A DNA stretch of 64,000 bases from Tritrichomonas foetus. Its lineage: Eukaryota; Parabasalia; Tritrichomonadida; Tritrichomonadidae. Positions 9,247-19,500 of this stretch are shown here, piece after piece (position 1 is the first letter of the stretch; each line of letters begins with the position of its first letter). The translations under genes were made by a program, and so were the position numbers. Location: positions 128,328-192,327 of the forward strand of contig MLAK01000616.1 in NCBI GenBank assembly GCA_001839685.1, given 5' to 3'. The notes under the pieces were generated by a model, which was not told the DNA's origin, did not search any database, and saw only the letters and a list, made by a program, of their open reading frames with translations.

Positions 9247-10186
9247 TTCTATATATTTATTTGGCGTCACAACCAACTATTTTCACCTCTTTCAGAAATT
9301 TGTTTCACTTTTGGAATTATTCACGCGACGCATCAGCTTTTTCAATATATTTGTTTCGTTAGCTTTTTGAAATCTTTTGAGGAGTTTCATAATATCCACT
9401 ATTTATCGTCCCATGATTCATACAATTGAAAGATTTTCATTCAAAATTGACAAGATACTCTAGATTTCAATGATTTATATCATCAAAAATCAAAATTACC
9501 CAAGCCAGAAATACGTTTATTTGAAAATCACCAAAATCATTTTACTCAGACAATGAATGCTATTCATTTATCCAAGTAGAAATGGGAATGATAACTAATC
9601 ATTGATAAGGATTTTTTTCAAACTTCTCAATTAAATAAACTTGTCAATATACTACAATAAATTGACCTTTTACTCCAGAAAAATAGTGATTTTTTTAAAA
9701 GACGCCTATCTTTATTTCTTAAAGACAAAATTGTTCATCATATTAAAATATTCACAATCTAAGGTTAGAAGTATAGGCTGTGTACTTTTCAAAAAACGAA
9801 TCGGAATAGATGAATTTTTTTATATATATGTTTCATCAATTCTATTAGAACCAAGAAAGGATTCCAATCCAAGTAAAATCATTCCAAGGTGGAAAAGATA
9901 TCATCATTAGAATAAGAATATCAAAATACCAGAAAATTCATAAACTATAGAAAAAGGAATGGCGATTTATTTCACCTATTTAGGTGTCATTCACATTCAA
10001 TTTTATATTGATATTCAATCATGACCTTTGTTGGTCGAGCAAAATCATATTTTCAAAGTTTTTCATTATGGCCAAACAAAGTTAATTGAAATTCTGTGTG
10101 AATTCAAAGAAGCCCTTTTTTTCAATTCACATTCGATAAAATTTCCCTCAGAATTTTAATATCATTTTTTTTTTTAATTGCAAAAC
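9247..10186. other. Divergent intergenic region between HPt and HGH1 genes
   Basis: 940 bases carrying the two divergent promoters. It includes TTCACCTCTTTC at about 9285-9296 and a small dyad CACCTA-TT-TAGGTG at about 9973-9986. Nothing coding is convincing; an 89-codon frame at 9641 starts at TTG and has no domain. Confidence 0.45.
10162..10168 (+). promoter_or_regulatory. Inr-like initiator of the HGH1 gene
   Basis: TCATTTT fits the trichomonad Inr (TCA+1 pyrimidine T/A). With A at 10164 as +1, the 5' leader would be 23 nt before the ATG at 10187. Confidence 0.5.
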
Positions 10187-11242
10187 ATGGAAGATACCAT
10201 CAAACAACTTCAGCAGTACCTTCAACGTCCCGAGGAACAGCTTCTAATCCAAGCCACTGAAATTTGCAAAAGTTTTTCAAGCACCGCCGAAAATAGCAAG
10301 CAATTAATGGAATTAATACCAGATTTACTTCGATTGACTTCATCATCAAATGAAGAAATTGCCAGAAACAGTTTAGTCACTTTGATTAACATGACGTCAC
10401 ATCTTCCAGCGGCAATCGACAAAATTATCGGATTGAATGGAGTCACCCGCCAAATGGATTCAGTTATTTCTCATGATGCAAATTTAGTACACGATCGATT
10501 GATGCTTCTCACCAACTTGACAACTCAAAATTCTGGCTGCTTGCAAATTCTAGATTTACAAGATAAAGATTTGCGCGGACAGAGGCTTCTTCGTCTGGCA
10601 GTTCGGTACACATCACCACCCGATTCGTTTGGAATCCCCAAGGCTGCTCCACTGAACAGCACCGGAATGAACCTCATCGCCACATCAAATCTTGACGACT
10701 ACGAGTATGCGGCCATGGTCCTCATGAATGCCACCCTTATGCCAGAAGGCCGCCAAATTTTCTTTTCAACACCGGATTTCTTCATGCCAGCACTGCTTGA
10801 TTCTATCTCAGGAGACAATCCCATCCGCAAGCAGGGAATTATTGGAGTCATCAGGAATCTTTGCTTTGATAGCAGCAAACATGAGTTTTTGATGAAGACT
10901 GCAAAAGTCCTTCCCGCACTGATTCGTCCACTTTTCCACAGAAATCTCGAAAATAATGTGACAGCAGCAGAAATGCTTCATGAGGCTTTCCCAGGAATCG
11001 TTTTTGGCGATCCAGAACCACTTGCAATCAACAGGCGAAACATTCTCGAGGCACTCCTTCTTCTGGCCCAATCAGAAAGCGGAAAAGAGTTCCTGACCAG
11101 CCACCACGTCGTTTTCGTAATGAGGGAACTCGACGAATATGAAACAGACCAAGAGAATAAGGAGCTTGGTTTGAGAATTGGTGCTCTTTTAATGGGACCC
11201 CAAGAGGAAGATGAAAACCCAGAACCAGATGATGTTGAGTAA
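10187..11242 (+). CDS. HGH1 family armadillo-repeat protein
   Basis: 351 residues from ATG at 10187 (an upstream TTG at 10178 is rejected; the Inr at 10162 supports the ATG). The whole protein is alpha-alpha repeats. Two blocks match HGH1: RKQGIIGVIRNLCFDSSKHE in the middle, and the C-terminal stretch of roughly 285-335 with INRRNILEALLLLAQS and FVMRELDEYETD. It ends in an acidic tail. Known role: yeast Hgh1 is a chaperone helper for folding of elongation factor eEF2 with the TRiC/CCT system. Codon use here is slightly more GC-rich than in neighbouring genes, consistent with good expression. The gene faces the Rab-like gene. Confidence 0.85.
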   Translation: MEDTIKQLQQYLQRPEEQLLIQATEICKSFSSTAENSKQLMELIPDLLRLTSSSNEEIARNSLVTLINMTSHLPAAIDKIIGLNGVTRQMDSVISHDANLVHDRLMLLTNLTTQNSGCLQILDLQDKDLRGQRLLRLAVRYTSPPDSFGIPKAAPLNSTGMNLIATSNLDDYEYAAMVLMNATLMPEGRQIFFSTPDFFMPALLDSISGDNPIRKQGIIGVIRNLCFDSSKHEFLMKTAKVLPALIRPLFHRNLENNVTAAEMLHEAFPGIVFGDPEPLAINRRNILEALLLLAQSESGKEFLTSHHVVFVMRELDEYETDQENKELGLRIGALLMGPQEEDENPEPDDVE

Positions 11243-11767
11243 AAATCTTGATAAATTTTAAATTTTTCATATCTTTTTTGTTGTTTCATTCATGAAATGG
11301 AATTAAATTTAGAAAGAAAGAGAATGAAGAAAAGTGAAAAGAAAAAAGAATTATAATGAAAGAAGAAGAATTACAATTAAAGAAAAAAGAATTCCAATGA
11401 AAGAAAAAGAATTACAATGAAAGAAGAAGAATTCCAATGAAAGAAAAAGAATTATAATGAAAGAAGAAGAATTACAATTAAAGAAAAAAGAATTCCAATG
11501 AAAGAAAAAGAATTACAATGAAAGAAGAAGAATTCCAATGAAAGAAAAAGAATTATAATGAAAGAAGAAGAATTACAATTAAAGAAAAAAGAATTCCAAT
11601 GAAAGAAAAAGAATTCCAATTAAAGAAGAAGAAGCTACAAAAATATAAATGACTCTACAGAAAAGAAATCTATAAAATAATAATCCGGTAAAAAAGATTT
11701 AGATAGGAAAGTTCTTTTATTCGGAGCTGGGCTCATCTAACACGAGTTTGACTATGAATAGCCAATT
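11243..11767. other. Convergent intergenic region
   Basis: Between the 3' ends of HGH1 and the Rab-like gene. It is mostly occupied by the polypurine repeat; the remaining about 115 bases show no gene. Confidence 0.6.
11310..11650. repeat. Polypurine tandem repeat with 101-bp higher-order period
   Basis: About 340 bases of nearly pure A/G on the plus strand, just after HGH1. The basic unit is about 20 bp (AAAGAAGAAGAATTCCAATG and variants), and five units make a 101-bp block. The marker AATTATAATG recurs at 11349, 11450 and 11551, exactly 101 bp apart. The period is not a multiple of three and no open frame spans it, so it is non-coding. Confidence 0.9.
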
Positions 11768-12340
11768 TCAACAATTACATTTCTTGTTTTCAGCGAGAGG
11801 AATGACCTCAGGAACCTGGTTCCCAGTAAATACTTCGGAAATTATATATTCAAACATCTCTTCAATATTTTGATTTGTACAAGCTGATGTTATGAAAAAT
11901 GCTTTAACCGACTGATCATATTTTTTCATAACTTCTTCATTCATTCTATTTGCTTCTTCTTCAGTTACAATGTCACATTTTGCTCCACATACAATAATAT
12001 TAACTTTTTCTGAATTGTCTTGAAGGTCTTTGATCCATGATCCAACGTTATTCATTGAGTCTGGATTATCAAGTGCATATACAACAATTGCGGTGTTTGC
12101 GTTTCGATAGTATTGTCTGGTCATTGATCTGTATCTTTCACTTCCTGCTGTGTCCCAAAGCGAGAGGTAAAACGATCCGTGCTCGGCATTGACGAGTTTC
12201 TCGAAGTTTAATTTGGAAGCGACGGTTGCTGGTTCTTGAAGATTAAAATCACCGTTGAGATAGCGATGGATGATGCTGGTCTTTCCGACAGCAACATCGC
12301 CGACCATAATAATTTTATATGTAGGATAATCAGATTGCAT
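11768..12340 (-). CDS. Rab-like small GTPase with altered G4 motif
   Basis: 190 residues from ATG at 12340, preceded by an Inr. G1 is GDVAVGKTS (14-22), switch I carries a Thr near 39, G3 is WDTAGSERY (62-70) and G5 is TSAC (151-154). The Rab-type layout and the C-terminal KKCNC (CXC double-cysteine prenylation signal) place it in the Rab family. Oddity: G4, normally NKxD, reads AKCD at 120-123, so the base-contacting Asn is Ala. That could lower guanine specificity or affinity. Known role: Rab proteins direct vesicle traffic. Trichomonads have very large Rab families and I cannot assign a subfamily. Confidence 0.85.
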   Translation of the reverse strand: MQSDYPTYKIIMVGDVAVGKTSIIHRYLNGDFNLQEPATVASKLNFEKLVNAEHGSFYLSLWDTAGSERYRSMTRQYYRNANTAIVVYALDNPDSMNNVGSWIKDLQDNSEKVNIIVCGAKCDIVTEEEANRMNEEVMKKYDQSVKAFFITSACTNQNIEEMFEYIISEVFTGNQVPEVIPLAENKKCNC

Positions 12341-12347
12341 TTGCTTT

Positions 12348-12354
12348 TATATGA
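12348..12354 (-). promoter_or_regulatory. Inr of the Rab-like gene
   Basis: On the minus strand, TCATATA with A+1 at 12352 lies 11 nt before the ATG. A Myb-site-like ATCGTT sits immediately upstream. Confidence 0.55.
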
Positions 12355-12652
12355 ACGATAAAAAAATTTTGCCATATGAATCAATTTTTCAATTTGAGAC
12401 GTTTCAGTTTTTAAGAGAAACTTTTTGACGAGATAAACTATGAAAAAGTTATAGGTGCATTTCTTTTTCATAAATTTGTAATAATCATATGACTATATAT
12501 AAACGGAAAAAGTTAAAGGCAAGATCGTTTTTTTCTATCCTTATGTTGTTGAATATCGATATTTCATTTTTGATTAACAAATATCTTGAGGAATTGTTAT
12601 AACGCAACACCAATGTTTCATCATGTGATCTGGTCTAAGTGATATATTCTGT

Positions 12653-12777
12653 CAAATTAATCATTAACGTAAAGTGCGGTCAGTTCTACTGTGAACACTT
12701 TTCGCCAATTTGACTTTTAATTTGACCTTACACGTTCACAGTTATACTGGTCGCGCTTTACTATAATGATTAATTTG
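12653..12777. repeat. 125-bp imperfect inverted repeat, MITE-like or hairpin-forming
   Basis: Arms 12653-12696 and 12734-12777 are 44 bp each. They match at 37 of 44 positions when one is reverse-complemented, and are separated by a 37-base centre containing TTCGCCAATTTGAC. The outer ends (CAAATTAATCATTA) are perfectly paired. No open frame and no clear target-site duplication are seen. It could be a non-autonomous transposon remnant, a structured RNA or a cruciform-forming control element. Confidence 0.8.
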
Positions 12778-12893
12778 AGACATGATTAGTTATTAGAATA
12801 ATGGCGGACTATTTTCAAGAATAGTGTGTACATCAAATGTAATTCAAATAAAAAAAATACTTTACATACACATTTATTCAAACTCATAATTAT

Positions 12894-13253
12894 TCATAAC
12901 AAGAGGCAGCATTTTGACTGATTTGCATTTTTAGATTCGCCTTTCTCTTCACCTTCATCATCATCATTGCTTATTTCTCCATCTTTATCTAAATTGATTT
13001 TGTTTGGATCAGCAGGGGTATCATCAACGGTTGCTGTTCCAGAAATCACAGGAACAAAAATCGGTTCTGCCGGCTTCTTTGGTTTTGGCTTGATTTCTGG
13101 CTGAGGTGATTCTTCAATTGGAGCGTCGTCATTTTTTGGAATATATTCTTCTTCTTCTTTCTTTTTGTCATTTTCGTCACTTTCTGAGCTACTGTCACTC
13201 GAGTATGGCTGATCACCGACAATTAAAACATCAGCTTGCTCATTCTCTGCCAT
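12894..13253 (-). CDS. Small acidic protein with C-terminal prenylation (CaaX) motif
   Basis: 119 residues from the ATG at 13253; an in-frame GTG upstream at 13325 is not a credible start. The protein is disordered and strongly acidic: a Ser/Asp/Glu cluster near 17-45, a Pro/Lys stretch near 55-70 (KPKPKKPAEP), then another acidic cluster. It ends KCCLLL. CLLL is a CaaX box; a terminal Leu favours geranylgeranylation, and the preceding Cys could be palmitoylated. I infer a membrane-tethered acidic scaffold. No family is recognised. The CaaX ending of an otherwise disordered protein is unlikely to be chance but is unproven. Confidence 0.6.
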   Translation of the reverse strand: MAENEQADVLIVGDQPYSSDSSSESDENDKKKEEEEYIPKNDDAPIEESPQPEIKPKPKKPAEPIFVPVISGTATVDDTPADPNKINLDKDGEISNDDDEGEEKGESKNANQSKCCLLL

Positions 13254-13586
13254 TTCCTGTGCAAAAAATTGAAATTTGAAATTTTTTAACGTGCTTAATT
13301 CAAATATATTCACCTTTATATTCACGATTTTTTAAAAAGTGACTTTTTTTTACATGGCATCATCAATTGTCATCTTTTCTCCTTCATTTTTTCACTTTAC
13401 TTCATGTTAGAATTCTTTAGAAACAATGAAATAATGGTTTAGTAAATGTTTTTCTCAAGAAAATCACATTTTTATCAACATCATAATAATGAATATCAAA
13501 ATAAAAATAAAAAAAAATCACCAAAAAAAGAAATACTACAAAGTCAGAAAAGTATGATTTTTAACAAAAAAATATAATATAGGAAA
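13254..13586. other. Gene-free spacer
   Basis: 333 AT-rich bases. It holds TTCACCTTTATA at about 13314-13325 and the near-palindrome AAAAAGT-G-ACTTTTT at about 13334-13348. No gene is seen. Confidence 0.4.
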
Positions 13587-16500
13587 TTAGTGATAGTTTC
13601 GCGATTCAGGAATAGATACACCACTTGGTATATGATGAACTGGTATTTTAGACATGGTCTTTCTCTGTAATTTGTAATCTGGTGTATCTTCAATAAAACT
13701 CAAGATGTTTGAATTATCCAAATTTCCAAGCGGAGTTCGGAAAGGAGACGACTTTCCTTTCTTTTTAGAAATTTCACTGTTATGAACTGGGGTTTTATCT
13801 TTTCTTTGGATATTTGAAACAGGCTGTCCAACAGAAGGTGACTTATTGGTAGTTTTAGTGAAACTGGATTTATATGTATTATTTTTGAAACTACTGTTAA
13901 AGTTGCTTTTAACAGTACTGTTTGTATTAATGTTCATGTTCATTGTGTTGGACTTAGGTGTTGGTGTTCGGTCTTTTAATGACCTTTGATATAGTGATAA
14001 TCCAGGAGATGCCATCGTACCTGATGTACTGGTGGCCTTCTTTTTACTTAACGTTAAGTTTTGCTGTTGATCTTTCTTGGCAACATTTTGAGAATTAATC
14101 TGTTTTATTAGTTTTTGCTGTTGGACATAATTCAATTTTGCATCAAGAGATGAAATGTGGAAGTGTAAATTAGAAACTTTTTGATCGATTTCTGCCATAT
14201 AATCGGAAAAGAAAGATGTATTTATTCTTGAAGCATTAAATTGTGACATAAGAATAGTGTCAGCGAAAGAGTTCCATGTATTTTCATTTCCAAAATCTCC
14301 ATTTTCAAGCTGTTCGGCGATTACTGATGCTTTGTTTTGTAATTCAACTGAACTCGATTTATGATTAGAAATTCTCCTTAAGAACAGAACAGTTAAAGGT
14401 ACCAATGTTTGATTGATTACTTCGATATTCGATGTTTCATAATCATTTATGCCAAAATGATTTGCACTTTTAGATTTCAAAGCTAAATTGCTTGATTTTT
14501 GCTTTTCTAATTCCAAGTACATATTTAATTCACGAATCTTTTGTCTTAAAAGATTTGGTTCTCTTCTTGCTTCAACTAAATCTTTTTCAGCCCGTTTAAC
14601 TCGAGTTAGAAGATCTTCTGTAAGCTTTGATTGACCTTTAGCGCGGCCAGCGGCAGTTATTATCGATGCAATGTTTTCTTGACATCCAAATATGTTTGTC
14701 ATTGCTTTCACAAGACCAGAAAAGTTGGTTTCGGCTGAACGAAGTTTGGCTTCAAGGCCTGCATTAATCGTAGTTTGTTGATAGACAAGTGATTTCTTTG
14801 TGTTTAGATGTTCTGCTGCTTCACTACCAAGTTTAGCTTCTGCTATCCTTAATTTCTGTGCTAACTCTGAAATTTGTTGATTCAAATTAGATATAATTGT
14901 GAATTCATTTTGTTCATCTGCAGTTTCATTTTCAATTTGGTCATTACTTCCCGTTTGATTTCTAGTTTGATTGTTGAGTTGCTGTTCTTTTAAGACACGT
15001 GCTGATAAAGCTTGAATTTCTTCTGTATGGCGTTTATGCAAATCTGCGATAGTTTCTTCAAGTTTTGCCTTTTCTTGAAGTAATGATGAATTAATGACTT
15101 CAAGTTCGGATATCTTTGAATCAAGACGAATAGATTCACGTCTTCCCATAATATTTTCAATATCTGACGTTGTAGTTTTTAGTTCAAAATCGGTTATTTT
15201 ATTTTGTAATTCATCTTGATGGCTTTTCATTTTCTTAATTTGATCTTCAGCTTCATTATATTCTTTTTTAGTTTTTTCTGCTAAATTTGTCAAATATTCA
15301 TTTTGAAGTGATACAGAATCTCTTTCAATTTTAATTTTTTCGATTTCTTCATTTTTTTGTTCAAGTTTTTCTTTCATTTCTTCTTTTTGGTCGTTTAACA
15401 TTTCATGAAGTTGTTTAATTTGTTTCTGAGAATCTTCATAAACCTCTAATGAAACAGTATTTGATTCAAGTTCAGCAGACCTTAAGTCTAAAGCATCTCT
15501 TTCTGCTTTATAAGTTTCATTTTCTTCTTCAAGCCTTTTCACTTTTTCAGACAGTTCTATTTCATGAGCGGCTTGTTTTGTAAGTTTTTCAATTTTTTCT
15601 TCTAATTGCATAATTTCTTCATCTTTCATTTTCACTGCTCTTAATTGCAATTGACCTTCTAACAAAGAAACGCGAGAAAGAAGTTCAAGTTTTTCGTCTT
15701 CCAATTTCCGAATTGTTGTTTTATCAGCTGTTGATGATTCTAAAAGTTCAGCAAGATGATTATTGTCCTTTTTGGCATTTTCTAAGTCTTTTTCGAGTTC
15801 TCTTCCACGTTTATCAGCCAATAATGCTTTTGAACGAAGTTGTTCAATAGCTTCGTTCACTTGTTCATTTTGACTAAGCCTTTGGCTCATCATATCTTTT
15901 TCTTTATTATTCTTTTGGAGATCAAGAGTGAGTTGATTATTAGATCTTGATAAATTGGTATTTTCTTGCTTTAAAGCAGAATTTGTTTGTTTTAGATAAT
16001 TTATTCTTTCATTTAATTTAACATTAGTTTCATTTAATTTATTTACTTCTAAATTGACTTTCTGTGTTTCAAATTTCAATTGTTCAAGTTCTTGTTTAGC
16101 TTTTTCTTCTTCAATTCGCGCAGAGCTGACTTGGTTAATTAGTTCTGCTATATTTTCATCAGATTCGCGAATTTCAAGTTTCAAATCTTCAATGCTATTC
16201 AATCTATCATACATTTCACTCCGCAGTTTGGAAATTGTATTCAAATTTTCAAGGTTCTTCTTATTCAGTTCATAAATACTTTCTTCAAATAAGCCAATAT
16301 CTTTAATCATTTCTTCTCTTTCATTTTCAAGTGTTTCAATTTCACCATCAAGTTTTCTTCTTTCAGACAATTCATCATATAATTTAGCAATTTCAGCTTT
16401 CATATTTTCAATGGTTTCTTTACTATTATCCAAGCCATTTGTATTAGTTGTTATAGTGTTAGTATGAATGAAATTTTCTTGTCTCTTTTGAAGATTTAAT

Positions 16501-19500
16501 ATATTAAGTTCTTTTTGTTCAAGAGTTGATTGTAGAATAGATATTTCATTATTTAGTCTTTGAACTTCAAATTTAAGTGATCGATTATCACTTTTAATTT
16601 GTCTTACTCTTGTTGCAGATGACTGAAGATCAGCTCTCAAATCATAAATTTCACCATTAAGTGGACCAATTATTGCTAAAAATGATTTTGCATCTTTGAC
16701 TTGGCTTTTCAGAGAAATATTTTCATTTGTTAATTGAGAGTTATTTGATTCAAAATCATTATTTTGTGATTGAAGTTCCTCTGCTGTTAAAGTAAGTACA
16801 TTTATAGATTCTCTCAGTTTTTCGATTTCTTCTGAATAATTTTGCTTGATTTGGTTGATTTCATTGGTATATTCAGTGATTTGATTCTTCAAACGATCAA
16901 TTTCTATATTGTTTATTTCAAAATCAACTTTTCTTGAGTGAATGTTGTCTGAATTTGGGTTGGAATCTTCAAGGAGCTTTTGTAAATTATCAATTAACAG
17001 ATTTTTTTCATTGAGTTGCTGTTTCAATTTTTCGATTTGATCATCGTTTTTCATTGATTCAATTATTTTTCCAAGATGATTTTTCTCTATTTGACTCTGG
17101 TTTTGAAGATCAGAAATTTCTTTATTTAGTTTTTCAAGAGACAACAAATTGGTTTTCTTAATTCGATCAATTTCATCTTCATAAACTTTTGTAATTCTTT
17201 TTATTTCATCAAGATGTTGTTGATTTTGTTCAGCAACAACATTTTCGAAACTAGAGAATTGCTCATTTGATTGCTTTTCGGTATTTTTGAGAGAATTTTT
17301 AAGAGATTCAATACATGCAGATAATTCACTTAATTTTTCAATATATTGTTCATTCTTTTCTTTGACTGTTAAAAGATGATCACGAAGATCGAAAATTTCA
17401 ACATTAAAAGTACCAGCAATTGAAAGGAGTTCTGCATGCTCTTTCTGAAGAATTAAATTTTGATTAGTTAATTCATTATTTCGATTTTCAATTCCTTCTT
17501 TCTGTAATAAAGTATTCTTCACCTTTTGTAACTCACTTTCTATTCCTTTATATCTTGATAATTCGTTAGTTAATTTATTAATTTCTTGCTTTTGTTGAAT
17601 AATTTGTTCTTTCAGGTTTGAATTATTTGATTCACCAGATGACTTCAAAAAAATAATTTCCTCGGATTTATTTTTAATTTCTTCACTATTTTCTTCAATT
17701 TTCTTTAATAAATCTGTAACATGATGATCTATTTCTATTTTATCTTTTTCCATTTTAGCAATTAACTCTTTATCATTTTTATTCTCATTCAATAAACTTT
17801 CTATACGTTCTTGAATTGCTGTGATTTCATTTTTCTTATTTTCGAGGTCTAAAAATGTTATATTGAAAGTATTTTCTAAACTGTCATATTTTGCTTTAAA
17901 TTCATCTTTGTCTTGTAAATATTGTTTATTTTCTGAATTTAATGAATCAATTAATTTTTTATTATTTAAGTTTTCCTCATTAGATTGATTTAGTTTATTT
18001 GTTAAATCTTCTATCTGACTGTTTAAAATGTCAGTAGCCAAATTTAGTCCATTTAATTTATCAGTTAGTGAATCATTAGCTTGTTTAAGAGAGTCTTTCT
18101 CTTCCTCAAATTTTCGTTCAAGTTCAATAATTTCGAGTTGATTATCTTTCTTGGAATTTGATTCAATTTGATCAGCGAGCTTAGAATTTAAAGAGTTGAT
18201 TTCATTTTGGAGTTTTTCTTTTTCTTTATTTGAATCTTCTACTGAATTTTTCATTTTTTCGTTTTCTTCTTTAAGCGAATTCACAATCTGCTGTAAAGAT
18301 TGAATTCTTGATTCGAATGAAGTTTCAATTTCTTTATTAATTAATTCTATCTTTTTTTGTAATTGTTGATTAATATCTTTTTGAGTTTCAATTTCTTGGA
18401 TTTTTAGAGTTAATTCATTTTTTGTCTTCAAATTTTCATCTTGTAAAGATTTCAATAATTCTTCATTTTCACCTTTCATTTGCTGTTCAATTACTGCTTT
18501 TCTTTCTCTTTCAAGTGTGAGTCTCATTTCTTCTTCACTATTTCGAGATTTTGAGAGCTCATCTTTTGTAGAAATTAAAGAGTCAATTTGATTTTTTAAA
18601 TCTTCTTTTAACTTAAAGATTTCTTGTGAAGTAATTTTCGCATTTTGTTTCAAAGTAGAAATTTCCGATTTTTGACTTTCTTGAATAAGTTTTAATGTTT
18701 CATTTTCAGATTGAAGTTTAGTGACTTTTTCTTTTTCTAAAGTCAAGTCATTTTCATACTTTAGTTTATCTTCTTTTATTTGATTTTCGAGTTTTTCTTT
18801 TGTGTCTTTCAATTGGTTTTCATAATTTTCCTTTTGTTCTTTTAATAGAGTTTCCAATTGAGATTTTTCGGTACTGAACTTTTGTATTTGCTTTTCTTTT
18901 TCTTCGAAATCGCTTTCGAGGTCAGAAACTTTCTGAGTTAAAATTGTATTATTTTCTGAAAGAGAATCTAATTGATTTTTGTAATTCTCACTGCTCTTTT
19001 GGATATTTGTGATACTTTTTTGCAAATTGAGAATTTCTTTATCTTTCTGATCTTGCATTTTTCTATATTCAGCTGTTTTTTCGATTAGTTTTTGATTTAA
19101 AAGCAAATTTTCTTCATCTCTTTGTTCAATGTCCGAATTTTTTTGCTTAAGTAATTTTTGGTGTTGATCATTTTGTAATTTATTATATTGAATGTTTTTT
19201 AGTGCAATTTCAAGTTTTTGGATTTTGGCATTTAAATCATCGATACTTTTATTTGAATTTGAATGATATTTTAATATACATTCTTGAAGTAACTCAGCAT
19301 GATCGAGAACGCGGGTTTGAATAATATTCACCATTTTGTCATTTTTCTCATGTTCATCTTGATAAAATTCTTCTAAATTCAAATTATCAGTTTGTAAAAA
19401 AATTAGTTGACTTAAAGAATCTTCGAGTTGGGTTTGAATTCCTTGTAATTTTTCGTTCACAATTATCTGATTTGGATTCGACTGTTGCTCACGACGAAGT

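Larger units (their letters stand above)
12341..12893. other. Intergenic region with long inverted repeat
   Basis: 553 bases between the 5' end of the Rab-like gene and the 3' end of the acidic CaaX gene. It contains the 125-bp inverted repeat listed separately. No coding frame is convincing. Confidence 0.6.

Noticed and set aside
9641..9910. 89-codon plus-strand frame
   Set aside because: Begins at TTG, Lys/Phe/Ile composition expected of random AT-rich DNA.
13251..13270. TTTTTTGCACAG before the CaaX gene ATG, resembling a 3' splice site
   Set aside because: No 5' splice site or the conserved trichomonad branch/3' motif (ACTAACACACAG) is present, and the ATG works without splicing.
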